Of a stretch of 64,000 nucleotides of DNA, positions 12,370-26,150 are shown in pieces. The stretch spans positions 21,723,501 through 21,787,500 of the forward strand of contig JAILWY010000018.1 of NCBI GenBank assembly GCA_022113835.1. Reading direction: 5' to 3'. The first letter of the stretch is position 1, and every line of letters starts with the position of its first letter. The position numbers and the translations under genes were made by a program. Source of the DNA: Atopsyche davidsoni (lineage: Eukaryota; Arthropoda; Insecta; Trichoptera; Hydrobiosidae). Under the pieces are notes generated by a model. That model was not told the origin of the DNA. It was given only the letters and a program-made list of their open reading frames with translations, and did not search any database.

Positions 12370-12500
12370 GGGACTCGGATGGGGGGACTCGAGGGGGGGG
12401 GGGGTGGACTCGGGGGGGGGGACTCTGGAGGGGGGGGGACTCTGGAGGGGGGGGGGGCTGGACTCGAGGGGGAGGGGACTTGCGGGGCTCGCGGGGCTCG
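12370..12500. repeat. G-rich imperfect minisatellite with long G runs
   Basis: Runs of 5-12 G are separated by gactcgag, gactctgg or ctggactc. The + strand has strong G-quadruplex potential. Confidence 0.85.
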
Positions 12501-15500
12501 GGAGCCCTCGCGAGGCCGAGGGAAGCTTCAGCTGAGCGTGGAGGGGCCTAGTGTGACTTCATTTGAAATTTACACAATACTATTGACAATACGGCCTAGA
12601 AATACAAAGTTTCTTATATATTACTTGTTAATATATTCACTTCAAGTATTATTTAAAAATATAGTGAAACATGTAACAATACTAATATTTAAAAAAATAT
12701 GAAAATTATATGATAAATTGTGTAATATTTCACAGAACGCCAGTTATGATTATCGTTATCGTATATGAAAAAACACACTTCTAGTTTATTGAAAAATAAA
12801 CTCTGCCTAGAGATAGAAAAACCTAATAGAATTTAAAAGTATTTATTACGATATAAATTACAGTTCGTTTATAGCGTCGTGCCAATAATAAGGCCCGGGA
12901 CAGTCGATAGCCTAGATTGGGTTTTCGACTGTCGTTAGAAGCGTCGTATTTTTTTCTCTCCGACGGCCATAAACAGTCGAAGCTCGGTTAACAAGCACAG
13001 ACAATACGGGCGAGCACTCTCGGGCGGCTCGGCGTTGTTTTATTTTATTGTTTAATGACAACACGAATCCGCGATGTTTCCCTCGCGTCGGGATGGCCGG
13101 ACAAGGTAGCTTTTTATTCAACGGAATACTAAATACATTTCAAGCGGTTTTTATCTTTTATTATAATGGAGTATTTATTTAAATTTCTATTTAGGAAACT
13201 TTCGCGTGGCGCGGGGATCACGTGGTGTACTTTTTATATTTATAAATTGAATCATGTGCATTTATAATAAGCGTATTGTGCGGATCGAAGAGTTGGTAAT
13301 GTCTCACCGAAGACGAATGGATCTAACAAAAGACAAAAAAATATCGAAAATTACTTAACTCGGAGAAGCGACATGTCAAAATAAACACCAACAAATGTTC
13401 AATGAACGTACTCGTACGCGCACATTTGTAAGTCGCAATGTATTTTTACGCATCTTATATTTTAAATGAAAGTTTTTCATGTTATTTAAGCAATAACTTA
13501 AATGCAATACTAAATCATTGTGAATTAATGACTGTAATTTTATAAAAAAACAATTCTTATATAATACTGAATATTGGCTAGTTATAAAAATTCTCATAAA
13601 AGGATCATCACCGCCGGTTTGGTGTTTGATAATAATCGATATGCAGATAACAGCATTATAAGCAAACGGATAAGACCCAGATTTAAATTTATATTCTTAT
13701 TAAAAAGTAAAATCCGATTAATATGTTTATTTTGTATATTTTCTCAATTAATTTGATTAGATATGCTAAAAACGAACCATGTGGCCTTTCTTCTTCATTT
13801 TAAAATAAGTTATTGTACAAGTAGCGTGGAAAACTGTAGAAACGTTTGAGAATATAACTCAGCGCTCTGCGCTCTCGGCTGGGCTGCCCCGGCGCCTTGA
13901 CCACACATCGGGCACTGAACAAAAATGCACTTTTGCTATATTATATTATAAACAACAATAAGTCTCGGCAGCCGCCCCCCCGCAGCCTCCCGGCGACCCC
14001 CGGCAGCCTCTCCCGTGAGAAATATACTCTTTATTGAGTCGAGTTTTTGACGTGGCCGTTTTTTAAAAAGACACATTTTTGTATTTTTATTTATACGACG
14101 CGCTAAAATTCTTCTCCCAAAACTGTTTTGAAATAACATCGAATTTCGTGGTTGTTTTAAATGTCACACATTTTTTATAAGCATGACACAACCATGATTA
14201 TTTCTTAAAATCTTATACGAAAACGAGTACATTGCTTATATCGATTATCGCTTAGCTGACAAATTTTTAAAACGAGTGTTTAATCCGCATGCTTCTTAGA
14301 ATTTTAACGCGTTTTTTGTTTATAATAAAACCTTAACCTGTCGCTTTATATATTCAATACTTTAAGACCACAACTCTGCATTGATGAGAAAAGTTCAATT
14401 TTAATCATTAATACGGTTTGTGTTACTTTACGGTAATTATTTCATTGGCCTGAATATTTTTCCGAGAATGGCCATATTCCTATCGACCTAACTTACCATG
14501 GATTGTCAAGAGATTTAGCAAAATATTAAATTTATTTTGGTAAAACACCATAAGACGCACGATTATTGATTTCACAATTTCAGTTTGAAAAATTCACATA
14601 AGAATTTTTTTTGTTAAATGTTAAAACCGTAAAACCTTAACGAGATTTATAAATTTTAATTATAGAGTTTTGTTTTTTAATAAATGTATAATTTCAGATT
14701 TCGGATTGGACTTCTTTTAAATTGTTTGACATTGTCTTACTTTAAGAGGTTTAGTCATATAAGTTCGGTTGAGTCCTTAAGTTACTTCACTAGGGAATTG
14801 ACAAAGACCAGTGCGTATCTCTAGCCTCCTAGGTATAGTTCTTAGAGTAGGTTTGAAACGCCACAACATGTATCTCAAAAAACATTAGGATGTTTAACTT
14901 CTTTTGATCGAAGTAAACCGAATGAATAAAAAAACAACAAAACATCAATGATTTTTGCTCAACACACTCGAGCACACTCGATAAGTAAATTAAAAAGTGA
15001 TTAAGTAGATTTGTGGTAAGGTAATATACTTCTCACAGCACATTTTTCCTTCATGTAGTTATTTCTATTCATTAATTACTCATTACTCTCGAAATTGATA
15101 TGTCTCTTCCTGTCGCAGGAGGCAGTCAATTTACATTAAAGTGGTCTTGTTAATGTTATGTGTAATAATTATAATCGCTTGCAACTCATTCGTACTTCTT
15201 TGGTCAAAGCGCATGAATCCACAGCCCTTGCAGTTCTCTTCGCCATTGTAATTACACGCGAAGGCGCCGCACGCGATCCCGGACACTCTTATTGGGAGGT
15301 ACGCTTCGTCAGTTAATATACAATATTGAACATAATAAACACGGGGCAGGCGCGCTGGGTGGCGGCCCCCGAGGGTGGCGCCGGGCGATATTAATATTCT
15401 CAATAGACGAAAGCTACTCGAATTTAAAAAGAATTACCGAATGTTTATGGAATTCCAACTCGACAGGATGAGAGCTTCCAGAATACGAAATGATTTTTAG

Positions 15501-16993
15501 GTTCTTTTGGTATTTGTCTTGAGATATTAAAAAGTGATAAACTTTCGATTCATCAATTTACGAAATCGAATGACTGACTGTAGCTACTTTTCACTAAATT
15601 AACGTAAATTGACGTACAATTGTTATGCAACTCCAGACTTCCGAAGTCCGCCATCGAATGACGTCGAAGCGTGGAGAGCTAGAGGACCGCCTCGTCGATG
15701 TGTCGCATCCGCTGCGCTGCCGCTCAGGACCTTCAGTGTTTGTTGACTCTTCTGAGATATTTGAAATGATGCTGTCACAGGCGGTTCAAAAATGACTGCA
15801 TTCCTAATGAAACACCCAATGCCTCCGTGTTTTTCCAAATGCAGAAGTAATAACCCGCCAGCTAGACAGCTGAGCGGCGACGAGAACTCGAGGCTCGCGG
15901 CGGGGCACGTCCGTCATAGGAATATCTTTATGGATATTGTTTCGTAATAAGGAATCGTGATTGCAATTTAAATGCGGAGGGTCCTGTCGGATCATTTGAC
16001 TTATGGAAAAAATGCTTTGTGCATTTAAAAACTCACTTTAAATATATTGCGTTTAAATTGGTTGTTGTAGATATACCAATTGAATCACGTTTACCTTGTC
16101 TGATGGGAGTGCTTGGAACATCTCCACAATGAGAGGAATCTAAAATGTTTTCATGTTAAGTATTGTTAAAATAAAGTTCTTTTGTTGATCACACCTTATT
16201 CATTTCCAATTTTAGTGAACAAAAATAACACCAAAGGAAACCTTAATTGTCAGTTTTTTTTTCATATGTATTAAGTAAGATGACGCGAAGAGTTTGATCT
16301 TTCCTCGTTAAGTACGATAAATTGTAATAGTTTTATTCGAACTCATGGCGCAAATAGGAGACGTGATCTAGTTATTGAGATGTTGTACGATAGATTTTTT
16401 ATGTAAGCTTTAGCTAGATGTAGTTCTACCGATTCATCAAGTCTTCTCATGTTGTGTAGACTTGAGGGCGTAAATTAAATAAAACTACCCAATATAAGAA
16501 CGATCAAAAAGCTTTAAAAAACTCCGTTTTTAATTCAAAAAGATACTTCATTTGTAGACTCTCATTAATGTTTATAGGTTTTATATAAAGAGGCGTTCCT
16601 TTCTTTGTTACTTTAAAAGCTTTACAATGAAGCATCCTTTCATGTGCTATACCCTTTAAGACCACCCTCCCAGAAGGGTTGTGAGGGCTTTCAATACATT
16701 AAGCGGGGTTTTATTCTGCAAACGTTCTGCCACCTTTCAATATATATAATGATACATCGGTTAGATTAAGTCTCTTTCGTATTCAAACTGAATGTAATTA
16801 CATCGATTGAAATAATATCAGATTCAAATTGAATAGGATTTTTAAATCTACTCAATCTCATCGTCTCGTTAAATATTGAGTAAAACTGATTTTTTTTATA
16901 AATGTAGTGCGATTGATCGAACATTGTTTGTAACGGTTTGGCGTACAGCCGTTCGGCAGATTCAGCTTGATGCTGGACTGAGCGCCAGGAAGG

Positions 16994-17048
16994 CAGGGGG
17001 GTCGCAGGGGGCTCGCAGGGGGCTCGCAGGGGGGTCGCAGGGGGTCGG
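16994..17048. repeat. G-rich tandem repeat, unit about 11-12 bp
   Basis: About five copies of gcagggggctc / gcaggggggtc with variable G-run length. Confidence 0.8.
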
Positions 17049-18001
17049 ACGAGCCGCCGCAGGGGCATGGTTCGCAGGACGGTGGCGTCGCGGGGACCCG
17101 CCGGCCAAGGCGGAGAGGGTTATTTGACCTCCTGCTGTAAATTCAAATCATATTAAATTACTTAAAACATATTTTAGGTTATGCACTGTTTTATTGGTTA
17201 TATAAACATTTTATTTTAATTAAAATATTTTTAAATTCAAAGTAGATACGAGGTTTTTGTATATTGGGCTGCTGTATTTTTATATAAAAAAACATGTGAT
17301 TTATATATACCGATTTTTTGAAGACGAAACATATTTTTATACCTAGTTCAAAATAGTCCGCTTGCGCTCATAAAAGAAATTATTACTTTATTTTTATTAT
17401 TTTAATCATAGCAGAGCGCCTCGTGCCTGCACTTGCTGACACCCATTCTAGTCTAATAACGTAAAAAGCACACAAAAGATACAAAGAAAAAACAACGGGA
17501 TGGACATTTCCAGAAAAAGTCATAACTATTTGTTAAAGTATTCGGTGAATGAAAACATGTACACATTTTTGCCAAATTAAAAAGTATATTGGATTTTATG
17601 TCATTCAATTTTAATTATAAGTAAATGAAATATCATTGTAGAATTCTAAATGAATAGAAAATACACTATATTCCTTAAAATCGGGTCGTACAATAAATTC
17701 AATTCAAAAGGTGAGTTTTTAAAAATATTTTCCGAAATTTTATTAGATACTATGAATTTTCAACCTTTAAATGCAAAAGCGTAAAAAAAAAAAGTTTGAC
17801 ACTGGGGTATTTTTTGTATTGCCACGATTATGATTGAATCAGCTTATTTAAAACTGCCGTAACATCTTTTACAATCCACACTCGTAAAATGAAGACTTGT
17901 CAAAAAATATATCCCGCTGTCCTGCAGCTTGCGGCCCGCATTGGGCCCCGTGAGTGGCGATGGAGGCGCGCTGCGACGGGTCGATCGGGGGCCATAGAGG
18001 G

Positions 18002-18037
18002 GCGCGATGGGTGCGATGGGCGCGATGGGCGCGCGAT
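18002..18037. repeat. short 9-bp tandem repeat (gcgatgggc)
   Basis: About four imperfect copies in a GC-rich island (17930-18170). Confidence 0.7.
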
Positions 18038-21000
18038 AGGAGCCTCTCCGGCTATCGGGGCATCTCGGAGCCCAGCACAAAGGCCGAGACCCCCACGAGG
18101 GGCTCGAGCCGAATGTCAGCAAGCCGGGGGTGCGAGAGACGAGGGGTTGTGGCGGGAAAATTAAGGCACGGTGAAATTTCTCCCGTATCGTATTAATGAT
18201 CATCGTATGAATAGTAAAATCTCCAAGCAAATTTAAAAAAATCTCATTTCCTCGAGCCGGTGCCCTCGGAGCTACGCGCAGAAGTGTGCGACACGCGAGA
18301 AGTGCATCACGTCGGTGGCATCTTCTACATCGTCAAATTGAATGCATTTCGTGGATGAAAAGTGATGAACGTGTATGACTGGTACAGAGACGGATAGTTG
18401 AGTGAACGACCCTGAATAATATTAAAAATAAATACAGAAATTGTTATTGCGACTGCTACATTTGAAGAAAAGATTTGCTGCCGCCGTTTACTAGGCAGCT
18501 ATATTCTTTCCAACAATAAAGTCATTCTCAGCAGAGCCAGTTTAATCGATAGCTAGTCCGTGGTGTTTGAATTGCTGGCGAGTGTGCTGAGGTATCCGTA
18601 TGTGATATTATTTGTAAGTTGCCAGTCACATCGATCGGTTTTTGATAAAAAAAATTAAATTTTGTAAAAAAACTGTTCATGCAATCAAAAAAAATTCATT
18701 TAACTTTATTTAAATAAATTCATTTTAGAAATAACAAAAAACGATCAAACATAACTTTTGAAAATATTAAAATAAATGAAAATATAAAAGTATACGCCGG
18801 GTGTCTTAGATTTGAATCCCTCCGAGTTCCCGAACAGAGGCAGATTATGCGGCCGCGGGTTTCCCGGTCTCGATGGTCTCTCCCCCCGGGGCCGCCTCAG
18901 ATCGGCCCGGCCGATAGGACACGTTTTTTTAGACACATTCACAATGCAAATGCAGCCGGGGAAGCCGGGACTGCGACGGGACAGATAGCGAAATCAGACT
19001 GATGTATTCTTTTCAAAGTGTCAACAAAGAGTTTAAATCAATAGGGCCGCTCACCCGAGCGCGTACACGTGTAAATAGACTGAAATAAACTTAACTACGA
19101 ACAATTTAAGCGTATTATTTTTAGTTTCAGAGCTACTTGGAGTTTGGTTGAGTAATTTAATGGGATGGTACCAAGTTTTCACGATTTAATGGTAAATTCT
19201 GTTTCTAACCTTTTATACATTGTGGTCTCTGCCACACGTCATATGTAAAAGTTCAATCTGGAACGTTAAATTTATTAGTATTTTTTTTGGTTCGGTTTCT
19301 TTTGTAAATAATTGTTGTTTATTTGTTTGGAGATGAGGAGGATGATGAGGAGCCAGACGCAACCTCACTGAACTTTTATAATTAATGTTAAGTTTTATTA
19401 TAAAGTAAAATAATAGTTATTTTATTTATGAAAATATTCACACAGTAAAAGGGTCAGTTATACTATGTAGCAATCAAAAATGATATTTCTATGTAAAATG
19501 GACGGAGTTAGATTATGATTTGATTTATATTTAATAATAATCTACTTACATAAAGTGAAATAAAAACAAATATGTGATGGCTGAATATGGCCATGAGCGA
19601 GTATTTCGATCTAACTGTTGAGGTTGGAGTGGGCCGGGCTGGAGCGATGGAGTGAGAGGCGCGGGGGTAATCGGATCACGAGGTAATTTGTAACATCAAT
19701 GAAATTCCTCCACCTTATAGGAATAGTCGTTATAAAGCGTTTGCCAGGTTTTTGTTATATTTATTAGTTTTTTAACTTATTGTAAAAAAATGCACATGTT
19801 CCTCTTTTTATTTAATTAAAATTAAATCCAAGTGCGGTCTTATGTTTTATTATATAAAAATAAATTCCAAAAAAAAATTATTTGTAACAAATTGCTACCC
19901 GATTACAGTGACTATATTCAGCCTATCATAGTTATGTTCCCCACCGCGATAAAACATAGTTAAATTGATTCGGGCCGGTTAATCTTAAATGCGAGGGATA
20001 TTGGATTTGTTGAAGGGGTGTGTAGTGACCCGATTGTAATTTAACTTTCGTGTATCGGTCGGAGTTGGAGGGAAGTAAATTACACAGATTGGAGATCTAC
20101 CGCGGGCAATCTACACTAACGTGTTTCTAAAAATATGTTACTCTTTGACTAACATAGTAAAATCATTGATATTACTTTATTTAACGTCTATTAAAAAAGT
20201 GTTGTTGCATTGTGGAATTAAAAGTTTTTTGAAATTAATATTGATATAATCATAGAGTAATCATAATAAATATGCAGTTTTTAAAATTTATTGTAGATGA
20301 TTTTATTGCGTGGTGCCTAGCGTGACAATAATGTAATCTAAAAAAATATTTATATTGATTTGAGTCACCAACGTATAGCTTGTTTGTTAGATGATTTCTA
20401 TCTATTTTCTAAATATTATAAATACTTTGGAAATATTTTCTACCTAAATGGATAGTTGAAATATGCAAAAATGTATATTTCAGTAAAAAATAATATAATT
20501 ATATGTATATATGGATGATTCAAATCTATAAAGATGTATTAAGTCATAGAATATTATGCGACGGCAATGTTGATGTCTTTCAAATAGGTTGTTTATTAAT
20601 TTTCATTCAACATTAATGTTTTACAACTGGTATAATTTTTCCAACTATTAATCTAAGGATAATATTGAAATTAGTATGAACTACCGTGGTATGCGTATTG
20701 TTTAAGCTTAAAGCTACTCAAGGCATTTGAGGCTTTATTTTATTTTTTCGCATAGTTTTTAAAACGCTGTCTTTTGTTGCAAAGAACAGCTCTTACTGTC
20801 AATAAAACGAACGGCGTTAAAAGTACTCATTTACCAACACAGCCTGGACGTGGTGTAGCGCGAGGGGGAGTCTACGTTTAAAGGTGTCCGCTTTTTATCC
20901 GTTACGTAATCAGTTCATGATTTACAAGCGCTCGGGTGGAGGGAGAGTACCCGCTGGGTCTCCCGCCCTTTCCCCGCTCGCCATCCCCGCCGGAAAAAAC

Positions 21001-22905
21001 GTCAAACATCTGCCCTCTAACGATTTTCGGCGGGTAGCAAAACACACTAAGATCTCTATCGGCCGCGATGCCGCTCCGATAAGCGAGGCTCCAACCGTCG
21101 GGCTCGCGTAATTATGTCAGCCGGCAGTCTAATGCGCTGGAATAATGACAATATTATTTCTGTTAAAACTAATTGCGTAAATTTGAATAGAAGTCGGGCG
21201 CAGAATGCGCCGGACACGAACGCCTTGCCTTTCTATGTTCGAGTCCTTTTTCCTAGAATTACTTTTATCATAAAAAAAACAAAAATAGGTCTTTTACGTA
21301 GATGTTTACCATGCACCGAAAAGATGCTAATTTACCACTGGATAGGTCAGTTTTGTTTACGCGCATCATCTTTGCTGAGTTTTTTTAAAAGTAAATATTT
21401 TTTTTTCAGTTTGACTATCAAAATAAATTATTTAATGAACGTTATTCTATAAATTTTGAAATAATCGACGATTCATTACGCTACAAAATGGAGAATCCAA
21501 CTGTCGGTTCGCACTCCGGGGGTTAAAAATATGTAACAAATTGTGATGCGAGATTATGAGGGTAGGTCTAAGCCGCACACGGGCAAGGGGTGTGGGTCGG
21601 GAGAACCACCCTCGACCAATCGTGATACTAAATGGAATTGATTTTATAGTACTGTCTACTTACTGGCGGTCCTTTGTCAATACAGAGCCCTCGAACATAT
21701 GTCCCTGATAATTTATTAAATTATTTATTAGCGCATTTTCTAACAAAGTTTGAGTGCAATATTATTAGCAGGTAAGATAGTTTTTGTTCAATCTTATTTA
21801 TTAAACGATAGTTTGTTTGATATCAAATATAGATATTCAAAATAGTAAAAAAAAAAAAAATAAATTTCAAGCCGTATGATTCATCTTTCCTTAAATGAGT
21901 ACATCAACATAAAAAAATGCATTGACATAGGTTTACTAAAATCGCACGCATATTTGGTGACTCTTCGGCATGATATTGTGCCAATATGAAGAATTTTTAG
22001 CTAGAGCTTACTTTGGCATTTAAAATACAAATGTTGAATATAGCCTATGCAGTAAACCACAAAAGCGAATATGTATAAAAATAAATAATTATAACTACAT
22101 ATGGTGAGTGAAAAAAGAAAATATAGTTTTATATTTAAATACTAATAGGGTTGAAACATAATTGTGACCATAAACGGCTTTAGAAATGTCCCGAGCCCGA
22201 TGCGCGGCGGGAGGGCCGGCGAGGCGTCGCCGCCCTCGAGGCTCGCGGGCGCGCGAACTCGCCAGCCGGACATATGTTTCTGGTATATAATTGCCACAGA
22301 GTGCACGGGGGGCGACGGCTCCCGGGATCCTATTGGCCGGGAAGCCCCGGGGCCCCCGGCTCCGTTTGGGGCGGCACATTTCAATTTGGGGTCCGATTTC
22401 TAATAATGATAGGATGCTTTGATATTCCCGCGATCCCGTATGACATGTGGTAAACAACTCGGGGCACATTATTCGCGCGAGTTCATCAAATTTGAAATAA
22501 ACAATCTCGAGCTCTTGCATCTTTTGAAAGTTATCGCTTATCACTTTAATATTTTTAATTCACATATTAAATTTTCGTAACTTCAGGAGCCATCGGTCGT
22601 TCGGTTCGAGTGAGGGTCGAATCGGAACGGGAGCGTGGGTGTTGAAACGGTTAAACATGTAAAGGTATATAATTGGACAAAAAGCCAAACGGTTTCACTT
22701 CTTCTTTTGCGAAAGCACGGGATCAAATATCATTTTGTTCAAGTTTTGTAGCAACTTTTTTTTAGCAATTTCTAATAAACTAAAAAATATTCAAGGGTAG
22801 TATTCTCGGTAGCGCTTCGGGGCCGACGCGCTCGGCCCGCGGTGATCTCGGCGGATCGGTGTGGTGATTGAGTGGTTGTTTAAGTGGATTCCTTGCGGGT
22901 TGCAG

Positions 22906-23343
22906 GTCCCCGCGCCGGAGGCGCCGCCGTGTCGCGGCCCCATTTCCACGCGCCGCTGCCTTGGCTGGAGGGGAAGCCTTGGGGTTACCAAGAGGACAAG
23001 CCCGCCGCGCCCCCCGCGCCGCACCCGCTGTTCTCCTTCCCGCCCACGCCGCCCAAGGACGCCACGCCCGACAGCGTGCCCTCGGCCTCGGACTACCAGG
23101 CGGCCGTGGCGCACGCCGCCGCCATGTTCATGCAGCAGCAGAGCGACGCGCAGCCGTCAGACGTGAAGCCCATGCTGTCGTGCGCGGCGCAGGCGGCCAA
23201 GCAGCGCGAAGGTGCGCCGCCCCCGCCCGCGGACTACGGCGCCTTCGAGCCCGCCTACCCCGCCTACCCTCCCGGCCCGCTGTACGCGCCCCCGCGCGCG
23301 CCCTCGCCGCACAAGCCGCGCGCCAAGTCGCGCACGAGCGCCG
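22906..23343 (+). CDS. grn: grain-like GATA factor, internal coding exon upstream of the zinc fingers
   Basis: This internal exon encodes about 145 residues of a GATA-family transcription factor, a nuclear protein binding WGATAR sites. The frame is closed upstream by TAA at 22881-22883, so the exon must begin after it; the tgcag acceptor ending at 22905 fits, entering in phase 1. The donor is G|gtgagc at 23343/23344, leaving phase 1. Visible blocks are RPHFHAPLPWL (22935-22967) and FSFPPTPPKD (23031-23060). Both match the region just before the fingers in vertebrate GATA-2/3, which supports the grain (GATA-1/2/3) class over serpent or pannier (GATA-4/5/6 class). The rest is rich in Ala, Pro and Gln, with a MFMQQQ run, and ends in a basic KPRAKSRTSA stretch that leads into the next exon. 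The exon is strongly GC-rich, unlike its surroundings. A GTG-initiated frame at 22884 is not a real start; the initiator exon is not in the window. Confidence 0.88.
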
Positions 23344-23842
23344 GTGAGCCCCGCGCCTCGGCGGAGGGGCGCCGGCCACTGCGGCTCCCAGCACCGGCCA
23401 ACTCTGCCCGCGCGGCTCCGCTCCCCGCTCCCCGCCACTCGGAGCGGAGCCGCGAGCAGCCGACCCTTCCCCTTCAGCCTGCCGATAATCTAAATCTTCA
23501 TATTTCATCAAAATATGTTATCGAGACCATTGCGTATTCACAGAAAAAACTAAATTAACTTTGCTACCCATTTTTAACATTTGTTTTCTACATTGACACG
23601 TCTTAAGAATTTTATTACAACCAGAAGAATTTTGAATAGATTACTATGAAATTTAAATTTAAAAAATCAATATTTATGAAGATTTTTGTAATTTACTGAT
23701 TTAAAAATGTACGCGTGTGAACAATACGTAATAGTTAATGTAGAGATGCAAGTTCAGAATATAAAATAAGCTTAAAAATGGATGCAAATTTGAGTTTTTG
23801 CCATTTTGTGACTCGCAGTCGTCGTCGGTAAGCGCGATGCTA

Positions 23843-23900
23843 GAGGCTGTCGAGGCTGTCGAGGCTGTCGAGGCTGTCGAGGCTGTCGAGGCTTCGAGGC
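23843..23900. repeat. 9-bp minisatellite (gaggctgtc), 5 copies plus degenerate tail
   Basis: Five exact units are followed by gaggcttcgaggctcg. It lies about 500 bp into the intron after the first grn exon. Confidence 0.9.
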
Positions 23901-25599
23901 TCGAAGTGGAGTTGGCCGGTCTCGCCGCTCTCCGCGCCGCCCGCCGCGGGCTGCTCGGCCTTCCCGGCCGCACTAACACGCGCCCTTCCGGTGCCCGCGC
24001 GCCGCTGACCACTAACCACTAACCCGGTGGAGGCACTAGTCACTAACACGCTTGTGTCGCTCACGCAGTGCTTGTGTAGTCGGTTGTCCTGATGTCTGTT
24101 CGTCGTCGTTCGCACTCTCCTCCCGGGGCCGCCGAGGGCCCTCCCCGAGCCGACTTCTGTCCTTCGAGGGCGCGAATGCCGCAGAGCGAGAACCCACTCC
24201 TCGCTTCCGCGGCTGTTTGGGTTTTCTCTTTTCTTCAGCGGTATTGTTTATTCAAATTTGATAGATTTCAGGTATGCCAGGTTGCACTTTTATCGTCCAC
24301 ACACATCAGAATGTGTACCAACGTTTACCCGTCAGACAAAATAAACATTCAAACCTTTATTACGAAGAAAAAACACTTCTCCCTTGTTATCGAGTTGTCA
24401 TCATTCGTATTATAGTAAAGTGAAGAACTGTGCGCCGGTGCATTGAATAAGAAGCTGAAATATTCCTTAAACTTTAGGTGAGGACACATTCCCCTAAAAA
24501 TTGTGGAAAATTAATATTTACTTCTTAATAATACTAATTAATAAAGGTTTGTGATTATGTACACAAGCAGAATGCAGTGCTATAAATACAACAGGGAAAG
24601 GGAATGCCGCCTTGACTTCGCCAAATGTTTGGAAGTGTCGATTTACCATCTTTGATAAGATTGCTATGTGAAATGGTAAACTTGTCTGGGCGTTTCTTTT
24701 AGAATAAATGGTTACTGGCACGAGCTCTGCGCGAGGTGAATAATAAATTTATCAAAGTTGTGCACAGCGACACGTTCCTATCTCAGTTTTTTTTATTTAA
24801 TAACAAATGTCGAAAATAATAAAATTTTCATATTTTAAAATTTACATTGCTCGAAGGTGAATAGCTCATAAAATATGTGTTATTCACATATGTATGATGC
24901 ATTTATGGTTGCATCATAGAAATCAATTGATATTTAACCATTTTTCTTTCAAATTCATTTTAATGAACATCGAGTGTTTATTAAATGAAGTGTCAAAACA
25001 GAAATCTTCTCACTCTTGATAATTTGCGATAAATTATTATTTTCCCAGGACAACACTTTAAATATTTAAATTGCTAATATTTATATCAGAATGAATGTAG
25101 CTTGCCGGTTTGATATTTATTAATTCAGATATAGCTATGGTAAACATTATTTAATAACACCGTCCATCGACTTTCTGGGTAAAGACTCACTCGAGAGGCT
25201 GCCCGCGCCTATAGTGTTATTAACTATTATGGAAGTTGACCGACATTTTTACGTTCATTGCGACACTATTTAATCGTTACGAAATCGTAAAAATAGATGA
25301 TGAAGAGTTTACTATTGAAATACTTTACAAATGCATTGCTATCGCATATCTCGAGTTGTAATCTTTCCGTATTCCGATTGATATTGGATACATCCGGCGA
25401 CTGAGCGTTCGCTTTTTGTTCTAACGAAACACCATTGCCGCTCCGTTTAAAATATTGCAGTACAGCAATTCGCACAGTCAAATGATAGACGTAAGATTAA
25501 TATTGCACGACCGTCTTGGTCGGCCGGTCTCGAGGAAAGCGGGCACTTGCTTCGAAATGAAACTGCGAGATGCGCCAGGACCGAGGGAAAGCCGCGGAC

Positions 25600-26150
25600 G
25601 CCCCCCGCGCCCCCGGGAGCCCCCGCGCCCCCGCGCCTCCGGGAGTCCCCGCGCCCCCGCGCCCCCGGGAGTCCCCGCGCCCCCGGGAGCCCCCGCGCCC
25701 CCGCGCCTCCGGGAGTCCCCGCGCCCCCGCGCCCCCGGGAGTCCCCGCGCCCCCGGGAGTCCCCGCGCCTCCGGGAGTCCCCGCGCCCCCGCGCCCCCGG
25801 GAGTCCCCGCGCCCCCGGGAGCCCCCGCGCCCCCGCGCCTCCGGGAGTCCCCGCGCCCCCGCGCCCCCGGGAGTCCCCGCGCCCCCGGGAGTCCCCGCGC
25901 CTCCGGGAGTCCCCGCGCCCCCGCGCCCCCGGGAGTCCCCGCGCCCCCGGGAGCCCCCGCGCCCCCGCGCCTCCGGGAGTCCCCGCGCCCCCGCGCCCCC
26001 GGGAGTCCCCGCGCCCCCGGGAGCCACCACGCCCCCGCGTCCCCAGGAGTCCCCGCGCCCCCGGGAGTCCCCGCGCCCCCGGGAGCCCCCGCGCCCCCGC
26101 GTCCCCAGGAGTCCCCGCGCCCCCGGGAGTCCCCGCGCCCCCAGGGCGAC
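25600..26150. repeat. C-rich minisatellite with 132-bp higher-order repeat
   Basis: Basic blocks are gcgcccccgggagtcccc variants. The marker gcgcctcc recurs at 25633, 25703, 25765, 25835, 25897 and 25967, with spacing alternating 70, 62, 70, 62, 70 bp: a higher-order unit of 132 bp. The 3' third carries accacg and gtccccagg variants. It is open in all three + frames and one - frame as proline/arginine- or glycine/arginine-rich sequence; none is a credible gene. Confidence 0.9.

Noticed and set aside
22884..22905. Possible protein start at 22884 for the GATA exon
   Set aside because: The codon is GTG, not ATG, a stop lies directly upstream, and a splice acceptor at 22905 fits the phase better.
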